DNA of 64,000 bases, taken from contig NZ_VFPT01000001.1 in the NCBI RefSeq assembly GCF_006716865.1, positions 2,909,001-2,973,000 on the forward strand, read 5' to 3'. The stretch is from Roseinatronobacter monicus (GTDB lineage Bacteria; Pseudomonadota; Alphaproteobacteria; Rhodobacterales; Rhodobacteraceae). A program made the translations under genes and the position numbers. A model generated the notes under the pieces. The model did no database searches. It was not told the origin of the DNA and saw only the letters and a list, made by a program, of their open reading frames with translations. Numbering within the stretch: the first letter of the stretch is position 1; the number at the start of each line of letters is the position of its first letter. Shown piece after piece: positions 34,731 through 44,163 of this stretch.

Positions 34731-35570
34731 TTAGCGACCCTTCTTCTTGGCGTGGCGAGACCGCAAGATATACTGATCGGTCTGCTTGTTGGAGCGCGTC
34801 TTGCGCCCCTTCGTGTCCTTGCCCCAAGGTGTCACCGGTGTACGGCCACCCGAGGTCCGGCCCTCACCACCACCATGTGGGTGATCGATCGGGTTCATTG
34901 CAACACCACGAACAGACGGGCGCTTGCCCTGATGCCGTGTGCGGCCAGCCTTGCCGAAATTCTGGTTGGAGTTGTCAGGGTTCGACACGGCACCGACCGT
35001 GGCAAAGCATTCCTGACGCACCAGACGCAATTCGCCCGAAGACAGGCGTATCTGCGCATAGCCACCATCGCGGCCGACAAATTGCGCATATGTGCCTGCC
35101 GCGCGGGCAATCTGCCCACCCTTGCCGGGCTTCATTTCGATGTTGTGCACAATCGTACCGATTGGCATGCCCGAAAACGGCATTGCGTTGCCGGGCTTGA
35201 TGTCAGCTTTCACCGAAGCGAGAACCTTGTCACCAATCGCCAGACGCTGAGGGGCCAGGATATAGGCCTGCTCGCCATCTTCGTATTTGATCAATGCAAT
35301 AAAGGCGGTGCGGTTCGGGTCATATTCGATCCGCTCCACAACAGCCGGAACGTCAAGCTTGCTGCGCTTGAAATCCACGATGCGATAAAGACGCTTTGCG
35401 CCACCGCCGATGCGGCGTGCAGTGATCCGTCCGGTGTTGTTCCGACCACCCGATTTGGTCAAGCCTTCAGTGAGGGCCTTGACCGGGCGACCTTTCCAAA
35501 GCTCCGAACGGTCGATCAGAACCAGCCCACGCTGGCCCGGCGTCGTCGGTTTATACGACTTGAGTGCCAT
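34731..35570 (-). CDS. rplB: 50S ribosomal protein L2
   Basis: A 279-residue protein needed for subunit association and peptidyl transfer. The signature [20 protein letters not shown] lies at about residues 221-240, with the conserved histidine near the peptidyl transferase centre. The start is 118 bases after rplW, an unusually wide gap with three inverted repeats. Confidence 0.97.
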   Translation of the reverse strand: MALKSYKPTTPGQRGLVLIDRSELWKGRPVKALTEGLTKSGGRNNTGRITARRIGGGAKRLYRIVDFKRSKLDVPAVVERIEYDPNRTAFIALIKYEDGEQAYILAPQRLAIGDKVLASVKADIKPGNAMPFSGMPIGTIVHNIEMKPGKGGQIARAAGTYAQFVGRDGGYAQIRLSSGELRLVRQECFATVGAVSNPDNSNQNFGKAGRTRHQGKRPSVRGVAMNPIDHPHGGGEGRTSGGRTPVTPWGKDTKGRKTRSNKQTDQYILRSRHAKKKGR

Positions 35571-35593
35571 GCTTTCTGTCTTCCGTCAGCTCT

Positions 35594-35672
35594 GGACCAA
35601 TTGGTCCGGTTTCAGTCAATCGGCGCGCTATGCGCCAAATAACCAGCGGCCCCGCATGTGTCGGGGCCGCTG
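35594..35672 (-). repeat. three inverted repeats between rplW and rplB
   Basis: The gap holds a perfect 14-base palindrome GGACCAATTGGTCC (35594-35607), a short hairpin GGCGC/GCGCC (35622-35636) and an 11-base-pair hairpin, CAGCGGCCCCG (35644-35654) with CGGGGCCGCTG (35662-35672), 16 bases after the rplW stop. The last one is followed by GGTTATTT on the minus strand, only weakly T-rich. Confidence 0.6.
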
Positions 35673-35688
35673 AGTCGTTGTGCCTATA

Positions 35689-35985
35689 TCAAAGGCCTGT
35701 CGAGACGTCGATAGCATTTCCCTCTTCGAGGGTGACATATGCTTTCTTTACGTCACGGCGCCGTCCGGGCATGCCCTTGAAGCGCTTTACCTTGCCTTTG
35801 GTAATCGTCGTGTTCACCGCTTTCACCTTCACACCGAAGATTGCCTCGACGGCATCCTTGATCTGGGGCTTGTTCGCGTCGATCGCAACTTCGAACACCA
35901 CAGCATTGGCAGCAGATGCCATTGTGGCCTTCTCAGTGATGACCGGCTTGCGGATCACGTCGTAATGTTTTGCCTGTGCGCTCAT
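35689..35985 (-). CDS. rplW: 50S ribosomal protein L23
   Basis: A 98-residue protein at the tunnel exit, the docking site for trigger factor and [18 protein letters not shown] (about residues 8-22) is the L23 start, and [18 protein letters not shown] near 54-71 the conserved loop. It overlaps rplD by 4 bases. Confidence 0.97.
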   Translation of the reverse strand: MSAQAKHYDVIRKPVITEKATMASAANAVVFEVAIDANKPQIKDAVEAIFGVKVKAVNTTITKGKVKRFKGMPGRRRDVKKAYVTLEEGNAIDVSTGL

Positions 35986-36602
35986 GCTAACCGAGCCTCC
36001 AGTGCTTCAAGTCCGGCACGTGTGATCACCAGAGTGTCACGGCGCAGGATGTCATAAACATTGGCCCCCATCGACGACAGCACATCAACCCCTTCGAGGT
36101 TGCGTGCGGCGCGGGCAAAATTCTCATTCACCTCTGCACCGTCGATGATCAGCGCCTTTTTCCAGCCCATATCCTTGACCGCCTTGGCCAGAACAGAGGT
36201 CTTGGCTTCTGCCATCTCTGTTGTATCCAGAACGATCAGCTTGCCGCTGCCTGCCTTTGCCGACAGCGCCATGCGCAACCCGAGGGCACGCACTTTCTTG
36301 GGCAAATCAAACGCGTGGCTGCGCGGGGTCGGACCTTTGTAAACACCACCCTTGCGGAAGATTGGCGCATTGCGGTCACCATGGCGTGCGCCACCGGTGC
36401 CCTTCTGGCGATAAATCTTCTTGGTCGAGTAGCTGGTTTCCGAGCGGGTCTTAACCTTGTGGGTACCGGCCTGGGCTTTCGCCCGCTGCCAGCGCACCAC
36501 ACGGTGCAGGATGTCGGCGCGAGGCTCAAGACCAAAGATGGCCTCGTTCAGCTCGATCTCGCCGGCAGCGCCTGCCTGCAGATTGACAACGTCGAGTTTC
36601 AT
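35982..36602 (-). CDS. rplD: 50S ribosomal protein L4
   Basis: A 206-residue protein with a loop that reaches the exit tunnel. [19 protein letters not shown] to [20 protein letters not shown] (about residues 44-87) is this loop. In enterics L4 represses the S10 operon; no matching leader is evident before rpsJ here. It follows rplC by 1 base and overlaps rplW. Confidence 0.97.
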   Translation of the reverse strand: MKLDVVNLQAGAAGEIELNEAIFGLEPRADILHRVVRWQRAKAQAGTHKVKTRSETSYSTKKIYRQKGTGGARHGDRNAPIFRKGGVYKGPTPRSHAFDLPKKVRALGLRMALSAKAGSGKLIVLDTTEMAEAKTSVLAKAVKDMGWKKALIIDGAEVNENFARAARNLEGVDVLSSMGANVYDILRRDTLVITRAGLEALEARLA

Positions 36603-36603
36603 C

Positions 36604-37431
36604 TCACTCGCCTTCCTTCTTCTCGGCTTCGATCGAAGCTTCGGCCTCTTTCAGGGCAGCTTCCTGCTCTGCGGCTTCAGCTTCCAACGCGGCCTGACGT
36701 GCGGCTTCTTCCTCGGCAGCAGCAGCTTCTTCAGCAGCCTTGCGTGCAGCATCAGCAGCGGATTTCAGCGCTGCTGGCAGGATGGCGTTCTCGGGGAACG
36801 GCTTTTTCACCGCATCCTTGATCGTCACCCAACCGCCACGCGAACCGGGAACAGCGCCCTTGACCATGATGAGGCCGCGGTCACTGTCGGTCTTGACGAC
36901 CTGCAGGTTCTGCGTCGTCACACGGGCAGCGCCCATATGACCGGCCATTTTCTTGCCCTTGAACACCTTGCCCGGGTCCTGACACTGCCCGGTAGAGCCG
37001 TGCGAGCGGTGGCTGATCGACACACCATGCGACGCCCGAAGGCCGCCGAAGTTGTGGCGCTTCATCGCACCTGCAAAACCCTTACCAATCGACGTTCCGG
37101 CGACATCAACGAACTGACCCTCGAAGTAGTGGTCTGCTGTGATCTCTTCGCCAACTTCGATCAGGTTCTCGGCGCTGACGCGGAACTCGGCCAGCTTGCG
37201 CTTGGGCGCAACATTGGCTTTTGCGAAATGCCCGCGCATCGGCGCAGCAACGCGCTTTGCCTTTGCAGCACCGGCACCCAGCTGAACCGCCGAGTAGCCG
37301 TCCTTTTCCGCTGTGCGTTGGGCCACAACCTGCAACCCGTCAAGTTGAAGGACAGTAACGGGAATTTGCCGCCCGTCCTCCATGAACAGCCGGGTCATGC
37401 CCAGCTTCTTTGCGATAACTCCAGAGCGCAT
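36604..37431 (-). CDS. rplC: 50S ribosomal protein L3 with long alanine/glutamate-rich tail
   Basis: A 275-residue L3, much longer than the 209 residues of E. coli. The core with [15 protein letters not shown] (about residues 116-130) and [27 protein letters not shown] is normal. The last 50-55 residues (nucleotides about 36604-36770) are almost entirely Ala, Glu, Lys and Arg and should form a charged helix extending from the ribosome surface. Similar tails occur in related alphaproteobacteria as far as I recall. It lies 12 bases after rpsJ. Confidence 0.95.
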   Translation of the reverse strand: MRSGVIAKKLGMTRLFMEDGRQIPVTVLQLDGLQVVAQRTAEKDGYSAVQLGAGAAKAKRVAAPMRGHFAKANVAPKRKLAEFRVSAENLIEVGEEITADHYFEGQFVDVAGTSIGKGFAGAMKRHNFGGLRASHGVSISHRSHGSTGQCQDPGKVFKGKKMAGHMGAARVTTQNLQVVKTDSDRGLIMVKGAVPGSRGGWVTIKDAVKKPFPENAILPAALKSAADAARKAAEEAAAAEEEAARQAALEAEAAEQEAALKEAEASIEAEKKEGE

Positions 37432-37443
37432 TGTCCTGGCTCC

Positions 37444-37752
37444 TTAAACTTTGATCTCGACATCAACCCCGGCTGCGAGGTCGAGCTTCATCAGCGCGTC
37501 CACAGTCTGAGGGGTCGGATCGACGATATCGAGAAGACGCTTATGCGTCCGAATTTCCCACTGGTCGCGCGACTTCTTGTCGATATGCGGACCACGCAGA
37601 ACCGTGAACTTTTCAATCTTGTTGGGCAGCGGAATGGGACCGCGGACCTGAGCACCCGTGCGCTTGGCCGTATTGACGATTTCCTGTGTGCTGGCATCCA
37701 ACACGCGGTAATCGAAGGCCTTTAGGCGGATGCGGATATTCTGACCTTGCAT
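37444..37752 (-). CDS. rpsJ: 30S ribosomal protein S10
   Basis: A 102-residue head protein that also serves as transcription antitermination factor Nus[20 protein letters not shown] is the conserved start; [29 protein letters not shown] is the family centre. The ATG at 37752 has GAAGGAA upstream, while the longer frame lacks similarity. Only 57 bases lie between it and tuf, and they contain a palindromic repeat but no visible promoter. Confidence 0.97.
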   Translation of the reverse strand: MQGQNIRIRLKAFDYRVLDASTQEIVNTAKRTGAQVRGPIPLPNKIEKFTVLRGPHIDKKSRDQWEIRTHKRLLDIVDPTPQTVDALMKLDLAAGVDVEIKV

Positions 37753-37775
37753 CTCTGACTTCCTTCGGAAGGAGT

Positions 37776-37802
37776 GGTGCGTGGGAACCACGCACCCTAC
37801 CG
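37776..37802. repeat. REP-like palindromic repeat between tuf and rpsJ
   Basis: GGTGCGTGG (37776-37784) pairs with CCACGCACC (37788-37796) around a GAA loop. The segment AACCACGCACCCTACCG (37786-37802) occurs identically at 48443-48459 between rpoB and rpoC, so it belongs to a repeat family. Confidence 0.65.
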
Positions 37803-37808
37803 TATTGA

Positions 37809-38984
37809 TTACTGGATGATTTTCGACACAACGCCAGCGCCGACGGTGCGGCCGCCTTCGCGGATGGCGAAACGCAGCTTCTCTTCCATCGCGATGGGGG
37901 CGATCAGCTCAACCGTGAATTTCAGGTTGTCGCCGGGCATCACCATCTCGGTGCCTTCGGGCAGTTGAACCGTGCCGGTCACATCTGTCGTGCGGAAGTA
38001 GAATTGCGGACGATAGTTCGCAAAGAACGGTGTGTGACGACCGCCTTCTTCCTTGGTCAGAATATAGGCTTCGGCTTCGAACTTGGTGTGGGGCTGAACC
38101 GATTTCGGTTTGCACAGAACTTGACCACGCTCGACATCTTCACGGCCAATCCCGCGCAGCAATGCGCCGATATTGTCGCCCGCTTCCCCGCGATCCAGCA
38201 GCTTGCGGAACATTTCCACACCGGTACAGGTCGTGGTCTTGGTGTCGCGGATACCAACGATTTCAATCGCGTCGCCCACATTGATCACGCCACGCTCCAC
38301 ACGGCCGGTCACAACTGTGCCGCGACCGGAAATCGAGAACACATCCTCGATCGGCATCAGGAAGGGCTGGTCAACCGCACGCTCAGGCGTGGGGATGTAT
38401 TCGTCAACCGCAGCCAGAAGCGCCTTGATCGAGTTTTCGCCGATCTCGGGATCGCGGCCTTCCATCGCTGCCAGAGCAGAGCCTTTGATGATAGGGATAT
38501 CGTCGCCGGGATAGTCGTAGGAGGTCAGCAGCTCGCGGATCTCCATTTCGACCAGTTCCAGCAGCTCTTCGTCATCCACCTGATCGACCTTGTTCATGTA
38601 GACAACCATGAACGGAATGCCGACCTGACGGCCCAGCAGGATGTGCTCGCGTGTTTGCGGCATGGGGCCATCGGCGGCGTTCACAACCAGAATAGCACCA
38701 TCCATCTGCGCCGCACCGGTGATCATGTTTTTCACATAATCGGCGTGGCCGGGGCAATCGACATGCGCATAGTGGCGCGCATCGGTTTCATATTCGACAT
38801 GCGCAGTCGAAATCGTGATACCGCGTGCTTTCTCTTCGGGGGCGCCATCAATCTGATCATAGGCCCGGAAATCGCCGAAATACTTGGTGATCGCCGCTGT
38901 CAGCGTTGTCTTGCCGTGGTCCACGTGACCAATCGTCCCGATATTCACGTGCGGTTTATTGCGTTCAAACTTTTGCTTTGCCAT
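37809..38984 (-). CDS. tuf: elongation factor Tu
   Basis: A 391-residue GTPase that delivers aminoacyl-tRNA to the ribosome. G1 GHVDHGKTT is at residues 19-27, G3 DCPGHADY near 81-88 and NKVD near 136-139. Domains II and III follow, ending in [13 protein letters not shown]. It lies 87 bases after fusA and begins a run into the S10 genes. A second tuf copy is common in proteobacteria but is not in this window. Confidence 0.98.
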   Translation of the reverse strand: MAKQKFERNKPHVNIGTIGHVDHGKTTLTAAITKYFGDFRAYDQIDGAPEEKARGITISTAHVEYETDARHYAHVDCPGHADYVKNMITGAAQMDGAILVVNAADGPMPQTREHILLGRQVGIPFMVVYMNKVDQVDDEELLELVEMEIRELLTSYDYPGDDIPIIKGSALAAMEGRDPEIGENSIKALLAAVDEYIPTPERAVDQPFLMPIEDVFSISGRGTVVTGRVERGVINVGDAIEIVGIRDTKTTTCTGVEMFRKLLDRGEAGDNIGALLRGIGREDVERGQVLCKPKSVQPHTKFEAEAYILTKEEGGRHTPFFANYRPQFYFRTTDVTGTVQLPEGTEMVMPGDNLKFTVELIAPIAMEEKLRFAIREGGRTVGAGVVSKIIQ

Positions 38985-39004
38985 GATGGCTACTCCTCAG
39001 TCTT

Positions 39005-39068
39005 GTTGGGTGCGGTGGCGCAGGCCACCCTACAGGTTGTGGTAGGGCGGGGCTTGCCCCCGCCGCAC
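39005..39068. repeat. palindromic repeat cluster between fusA and tuf
   Basis: The gap between fusA and tuf holds GGGTGCGGTGGC with GCCACCCTAC and, next to it, GTAGGGCGGGGCTTGCCCC followed by CGCCGCACC (39042-39069). These are of the GTAGGGTGCG style of repeat seen at 37776-37802 and 48435-48478 and can fold into one or more hairpins. Confidence 0.5.
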
Positions 39069-39071
39069 CGA

Positions 39072-41189
39072 TCAGGCGAATTTCTTCTGGATCTCGTCCG
39101 AGACGTTTTGCGGCACAGGCTCGTAATGGTCGAACTGCATGGTGAAGTTTGCACGACCCGATGACATTGAGCGCAAGGTGTTGATGTAGCCGAACATGTT
39201 GGCCAGCGGTACGAACGAGTTGATCGCAATCGCATTACCGCGTTGTTCCTGCCCGGTCACCTGACCACGACGTGATGTGAGATCGCCAATGATCGACCCG
39301 GTGTATTCTTCCGGGGAAACCACTTCGACTTTCATCATCGGCTCAAGCAATTTCGCGCCAGCTTTTCTGAGGCCCTCGCGCATTGCCATCCGTGCTGCGA
39401 TTTCAAACGCCAGCACCGACGAGTCAACATCGTGATACTTGCCGTCAAGCAGAGCAACCTTGAAGTCGATCACCGGGAAACCAGCCAGCGGACCGCTATC
39501 CATAACCGACTTGATGCCCTTTTCGACGCCCGGCACATATTCCTTGGGAACTGTACCACCAACAATCTTGGACTCGAAGCTATAGCCCTCGCCCGCCTCA
39601 GTGGGTGCGATTTGCAGCTTCACTTCGGCGAACTGACCAGACCCACCCGACTGCTTCTTGTGGGTATAGGTGTGTTCGATCTTGTGGCTGATCGTTTCAC
39701 GATACGCCACTTGTGGTGCACCGATATTGGCCTCGACCTTGAATTCGCGCTTCAGGCGATCGATCAGAATGTCGAGGTGCAACTCGCCCATGCCCTTCAT
39801 GATGGTCTGGCCCGATTCAATATCGGTTTCCACCCGGAAAGAGGGGTCTTCTGCTGCAAGACGTGCCAGACCCTGGCTCATCTTTTCCTGGTCATTCTTG
39901 GTCTTGGGTTCAACCGCGATTTCGATCACAGGCTCGGGGAAGGTCATGGTTTCCAGAACAACCGGGCTTTGCGCGTTACACAGCGTGTCACCGGTGGTTG
40001 TTTCTTTCAGACCAGCAAGCGCAATAATGTCGCCAGCCGCCGCCCAATCGATTTCCTCACGTGCATTGGAGTGCATCATCATCATGCGGCCAACACGCTC
40101 TTTTTTTCCTTTGGTCGCGTTCAGAATCTGGTCACCCTTGGCGATCACACCCGAATACACACGTGTAAAGGTCAAAGTGCCCACGAAGGGGTCATTCATG
40201 ATCTTGAACGCCAGCCCTGCAAAGGGATCGTCATCTTTTGCGGAACGCGGAATGTTACGAGTCTCTGTCTCGTCGCTTGGGTCGAAACCCATGTATGCGG
40301 CAACGTCCAGCGGGCTGGGCAGATAGTCGATCACTGCGTTCAACAGCGGCTGAACACCCTTGTTCTTGAACGCGGAGCCTGTGCAAACGGGCACAAAATC
40401 AAGCGCCAGCGTGCCCTTGCGGATCAGACGACGCAGGGTGGCCTGATCAGGCTCTTCGCCTTCAAGATAGGCTTCCATGACAGCGTCATCTTGGTCCACG
40501 ATGATTTCGATCATCGAAGCGCGCCATTCGTCGGCCATATCTTTCAGGTCGTCACGGATTGGCTGACGGGTCCAGCTTGCGCCAAGATCCTCGCCTTTCC
40601 ATGTCCATTCTTCCATCTCGATCAGATCGATGATGCCTTCGAGCTGATCTTCTGCACCAATGGGCAACTGAACAGGCAGAGGGGTCGCGCCGGTGCGGTC
40701 CTTGATCATCTTCACGCAGTTGAAGAAATCAGCGCCGATTTTGTCCATTTTGTTGACGAACACAATCCGCGGAACCTTGTAGCGGTCGGCCTGACGCCAG
40801 ACAGTTTCGGTCTGCGGCTCTACGCCGGCATTGCCGTCCAGCAAGCAGATGGCGCCATCGAGAACAGCGAGCGAACGCTCGACTTCGATGGTGAAATCCA
40901 CGTGTCCGGGGGTGTCGATGATGTTGAAGCGATGCTTCTCACCCATAGGGGTGGCGCCATCCATCGTCTTTTCCCAGAAGGTCGTTGTCGCAGCCGAGGT
41001 GATCGTGATGCCACGTTCTTGCTCTTGCTCCATCCAGTCCATGGTGGCAGCGCCATCATGAACTTCGCCGATCTTGTGCGATTTGCCGGTGTAAAACAGG
41101 ATGCGCTCGGTCGTCGTGGTTTTTCCAGCGTCGATATGCGCCATGATCCCGAAATTACGGTAGCGTTCAAGGGGGTATTCGCGTGCCAT
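39072..41189 (-). CDS. fusA: elongation factor G
   Basis: A 705-residue translocase GTPase. G1 AHIDAGKTT is at residues 17-25, G3 DTPGHVDF at about 88-95 and NKMDK at 142-146. Domains II-V follow, with the usual domain IV loop region near residue 515-520 and an end at [20 protein letters not shown]. It sits 35 bases after rpsG in the str order. Confidence 0.98.
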   Translation of the reverse strand: MAREYPLERYRNFGIMAHIDAGKTTTTERILFYTGKSHKIGEVHDGAATMDWMEQEQERGITITSAATTTFWEKTMDGATPMGEKHRFNIIDTPGHVDFTIEVERSLAVLDGAICLLDGNAGVEPQTETVWRQADRYKVPRIVFVNKMDKIGADFFNCVKMIKDRTGATPLPVQLPIGAEDQLEGIIDLIEMEEWTWKGEDLGASWTRQPIRDDLKDMADEWRASMIEIIVDQDDAVMEAYLEGEEPDQATLRRLIRKGTLALDFVPVCTGSAFKNKGVQPLLNAVIDYLPSPLDVAAYMGFDPSDETETRNIPRSAKDDDPFAGLAFKIMNDPFVGTLTFTRVYSGVIAKGDQILNATKGKKERVGRMMMMHSNAREEIDWAAAGDIIALAGLKETTTGDTLCNAQSPVVLETMTFPEPVIEIAVEPKTKNDQEKMSQGLARLAAEDPSFRVETDIESGQTIMKGMGELHLDILIDRLKREFKVEANIGAPQVAYRETISHKIEHTYTHKKQSGGSGQFAEVKLQIAPTEAGEGYSFESKIVGGTVPKEYVPGVEKGIKSVMDSGPLAGFPVIDFKVALLDGKYHDVDSSVLAFEIAARMAMREGLRKAGAKLLEPMMKVEVVSPEEYTGSIIGDLTSRRGQVTGQEQRGNAIAINSFVPLANMFGYINTLRSMSSGRANFTMQFDHYEPVPQNVSDEIQKKFA

Positions 41190-41224
41190 GATAATTGTCC
41201 TCAGGCTTGCAGGTTGGCGGGAAG

Positions 41225-41707
<483 letters not shown>

Positions 41708-42079
41708 TTACTTCGGACGCTTCGCGCCATATTTTGAACGGCGCTGCTTACGATCCTTGACGCCCTGGGTATCCAGAACACCGCGCAGGATGTGATAGCG
41801 GACACCCGGAAGGTCTTTTACGCGACCGCCGCGGATCAGCACGACCGAGTGCTCTTGCAAGTTATGCTTTTCACCGGGGATATAGCTGATGACCTCATAC
41901 CCGTTGGTCAGGCGCACTTTGGCGACTTTCCGCATGGCCGAGTTCGGCTTCTTTGGTGTTGTTGTATAGACGCGCGTGCAAACGCCGCGTTTCTGGGGGC
42001 ACTGCTCCAGATGCTGCGACTTGGAGCGCTTGATTTTCGGCTGCCGCGGCTTGCGGATCAGCTGTTGGATCGTTGGCAT
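41708..42079 (-). CDS. rpsL: 30S ribosomal protein S12
   Basis: A 123-residue decoding-centre protein. [21 protein letters not shown] and the [22 protein letters not shown] and [28 protein letters not shown] segments are universal. Lys43 in the TTPKKPNS loop and Lys88 in GRVKDLPG are the wild-type residues of the streptomycin-sensitive form. It opens the str operon and has a strong promoter 220 bases upstream. Confidence 0.98.
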   Translation of the reverse strand: MPTIQQLIRKPRQPKIKRSKSQHLEQCPQKRGVCTRVYTTTPKKPNSAMRKVAKVRLTNGYEVISYIPGEKHNLQEHSVVLIRGGRVKDLPGVRYHILRGVLDTQGVKDRKQRRSKYGAKRPK

Positions 42080-42299
42080 TCCGGTTCTTCCCGTTTCAAC
42101 CCGTGTTACACGGCGCTTTCGCGCCTCTCTCGTGCGCGCTCAGGCCGCTATGGCAGAACGCATGAAACCGCTTGCGTCCCAAGCAAGGGACGCCGCGGTG
42201 GAATTTCAGAGGATCGGGGCATTTCAACCCGGATCATGACCACTACAAATCTGAGCCCTGGAGCCTCGCAGCGCAATGCCACTTGGTCAGGTAGCGTGC
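42080..42299 (-). promoter_or_regulatory. long 5' leader of the str operon
   Basis: About 214 bases separate the predicted transcript start (near 42293) from the rpsL ATG. There is no open frame with a ribosome site worth calling. A 7-base-pair hairpin, GCGTCCC (42174-42180) with GGGACGC (42187-42193), lies in the middle. A leader of this size may carry a feedback site for a ribosomal protein. Confidence 0.4.
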
Positions 42300-42328
42300 C
42301 GTATAGGGGGAGTCGCAGGGGTTGTCAA
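42300..42328 (-). promoter_or_regulatory. strong promoter of the rpsL (str) operon
   Basis: On the minus strand a perfect TTGACA (42323-42328) and TATACG (42300-42305) are exactly 17 bases apart. It is the best promoter match in the window and fits a highly expressed operon. It overlaps the end region of the upstream DMT gene (stop at 42335). Confidence 0.75.
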
Positions 42329-42334
42329 CAGCTG

Positions 42335-43228
42335 CTAATCCGGTCGCGCATGGTGGTGCAAAGCACGCTGCATCCGATGTTCGCGGTACAGTGTATAAAC
42401 CCCTGTGGCAACGATAACCGCACTGCCCACAAAGGTCAGCGTGTCGGGCCATTCGTCGAAAACCAGCCACCCCGCGACAAGCGCAAACAGCAACGCTGCA
42501 TAGCGAAATGGCGCGGCAAATGTCAGCTCGCCCACCCGCATTGCAAGGATGACCAGAATATAGCCCGCGATGATGAATCCCGTCGCCCCCATCAGCCAGA
42601 CCCAGCCAAGCGCACTGGGCATGACCCATATCTCGGTCACGCTGCCAAGCCCGCCAAACACCGTAACACCGCATGACGCCGCAAAGGCCACCAACACCGA
42701 AGGCATGGACCGCCCCAGCATGCGCGTGGTCAGATCACGGACGGTGATCATCGCCACAGCCATCAGCGCCGAGATAGAATAAAGCGTAAACCCCTCGGCC
42801 CCTGGTCGGATAATCACCAACACACCGCAAAACCCTATTAGAATCGCGGACATGCGCCGCCATCCCAAGGGTTCGCGCAGAAACAGAAAAGCTGCCAGTG
42901 CAACTGTCAGCGGGATGACTTGCAGAATTGCCGTCAGGTTCGCAATCGGCATGTTGAACAGGGCGGTCAGGAAAAAGAAGGCAGCCGCCGCCTCGGATAA
43001 TGATCGCAGCGCCACCAATCCGAAATCGCGCCGCACCAGCCCCGCCAATTGCGCGCGCACACGCCACAGCATCAGCCCGAAGAAAACCGTCACGGTCACA
43101 CCGCGCAAAAATAGTATCTGAAACATGGGCAATTCAGCGGCCAGCAGCTTCAGAAACACATCATTGATAGTATAGGCCCCTGTGCCCAGCATCATGAACA
43201 GGGCGGCGCGAAAGTTATCGTCTTTCAT
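42335..43228 (-). CDS. DMT-superfamily (EamA) membrane transporter
   Basis: A 297-residue protein with ten predicted helices in two EamA repeats (about residues 10-140 and 150-285). This family exports amino acids, purines or other small metabolites; the substrate cannot be told. The N-terminal MKDDNFRAALFMMLGTGAYTINDVF is of the RhaT/RarD-like type with an early conserved asparagine-aspartate. It starts 9 bases after the glycosyltransferase gene, so the two are an operon placed between rpoC and rpsL. Confidence 0.85.
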   Translation of the reverse strand: MKDDNFRAALFMMLGTGAYTINDVFLKLLAAELPMFQILFLRGVTVTVFFGLMLWRVRAQLAGLVRRDFGLVALRSLSEAAAAFFFLTALFNMPIANLTAILQVIPLTVALAAFLFLREPLGWRRMSAILIGFCGVLVIIRPGAEGFTLYSISALMAVAMITVRDLTTRMLGRSMPSVLVAFAASCGVTVFGGLGSVTEIWVMPSALGWVWLMGATGFIIAGYILVILAMRVGELTFAAPFRYAALLFALVAGWLVFDEWPDTLTFVGSAVIVATGVYTLYREHRMQRALHHHARPD

Positions 43229-43237
43229 GGGGGCATC

Positions 43238-44044
43238 TTATGGCTTCAATGCCAGAAGTTCAGCGCGTGTGAAGGGAAAATGCGTCGCCAGAATCCGGTC
43301 CAGATCATGGTCGGAATATTTCGGCTTTTCACCCGATACCAGCGCATCCGAATCATTGTCGCGGTGCACTGTGCGGATGAACCGCGGGGTCAGCGCCTCG
43401 GTATAGCAGTTCCAACGGGTATGCACCCGGCGGTGGTCGGTTGAAAAAATGGTCGGGCGCGCGCCCACTGGCGCAATCATCCCCATGCCGATGCCAAGCG
43501 GCAGTTTCTCGATCACACCGAACAGGCGGTTGCCTTGGTCCGACAATTCCAGAAACAGGCCATTGTTGAAACAGATCACCGCAGGGCTGTTGGCGGGGCC
43601 AAGGGCGGCCACCTGAGGCGCGACATGTTTTTGCGCGGCGATACAGTCGCGGCCAAGCGCATCATCATCGTCCAGCCGAACCGAGATTACATGCGTAGCG
43701 TCGGGGTTCAGGCAGGCATCCATCGCAAGTTTGGTGGATTTGTAATTGTTATGCGGCGGCAATGCGATCAGCCGTGCATCGCGCAAAGGGGCAACCAGAC
43801 GCGACAGCCGCGCGCGCGCATCCGATGGAAAGTCGTCACCGATCAGCACGGCAAGGGTGAAATCATCATCCGTCTGCGCCAGCAGCGATGGCAGGGTCAG
43901 CGCCTCGAACAATTGAAACCTGCGCGCCAGCCGGTCAGGGTCATACAGCGTGCCACGGATTGCGCCCAACCCCTGTGCGCTGATCTTGAACCCAGCGTCG
44001 GCGACATAGGAAAACCGGATAACGACAATGACCTGCGCGCGCAT
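43238..44044 (-). CDS. putative rhamnosyltransferase-type glycosyltransferase
   Basis: A 268-residue protein that resembles the family annotated as putative rhamnosyl transferase. It starts RAQVIVVIRFSYVADAGF, has FTLAVLIGDDFPSDA near residue 62-76 and a DDDD stretch at residues 125-128 that would bind metal and nucleotide sugar. There is no signal peptide or membrane helix, so it should act in the cytoplasm, perhaps on surface polysaccharide. The ATG at 44044 has AGGTG upstream; a GTG 4 codons earlier is also possible. It lies behind the rpoC terminator. Confidence 0.7.
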   Translation of the reverse strand: MRAQVIVVIRFSYVADAGFKISAQGLGAIRGTLYDPDRLARRFQLFEALTLPSLLAQTDDDFTLAVLIGDDFPSDARARLSRLVAPLRDARLIALPPHNNYKSTKLAMDACLNPDATHVISVRLDDDDALGRDCIAAQKHVAPQVAALGPANSPAVICFNNGLFLELSDQGNRLFGVIEKLPLGIGMGMIAPVGARPTIFSTDHRRVHTRWNCYTEALTPRFIRTVHRDNDSDALVSGEKPKYSDHDLDRILATHFPFTRAELLALKP

Positions 44045-44106
44045 GAATAGGTGCACCTAACATCTATCTGAAAGTCGCCCAGCATTGCCCCAGCGCCCAC
44101 CAAATG

Positions 44107-44138
44107 AAAAGCCCCCACAGCATTTTTGCTGCGGGGGC
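44107..44138 (-). terminator. intrinsic terminator after rpoC
   Basis: GCCCCCACAGCA (44111-44122) pairs with TGCTGCGGGGGC (44127-44138), 12 pairs with one G-U, around a T4 loop. On the minus strand it lies 25 bases after the rpoC stop and ends in TTTTCATTT. It closes the rplJ-rplL-rpoB-rpoC unit. Confidence 0.85.
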
Positions 44139-44163
44139 CATTCAGTTTTCAATCAAGCAGTGC

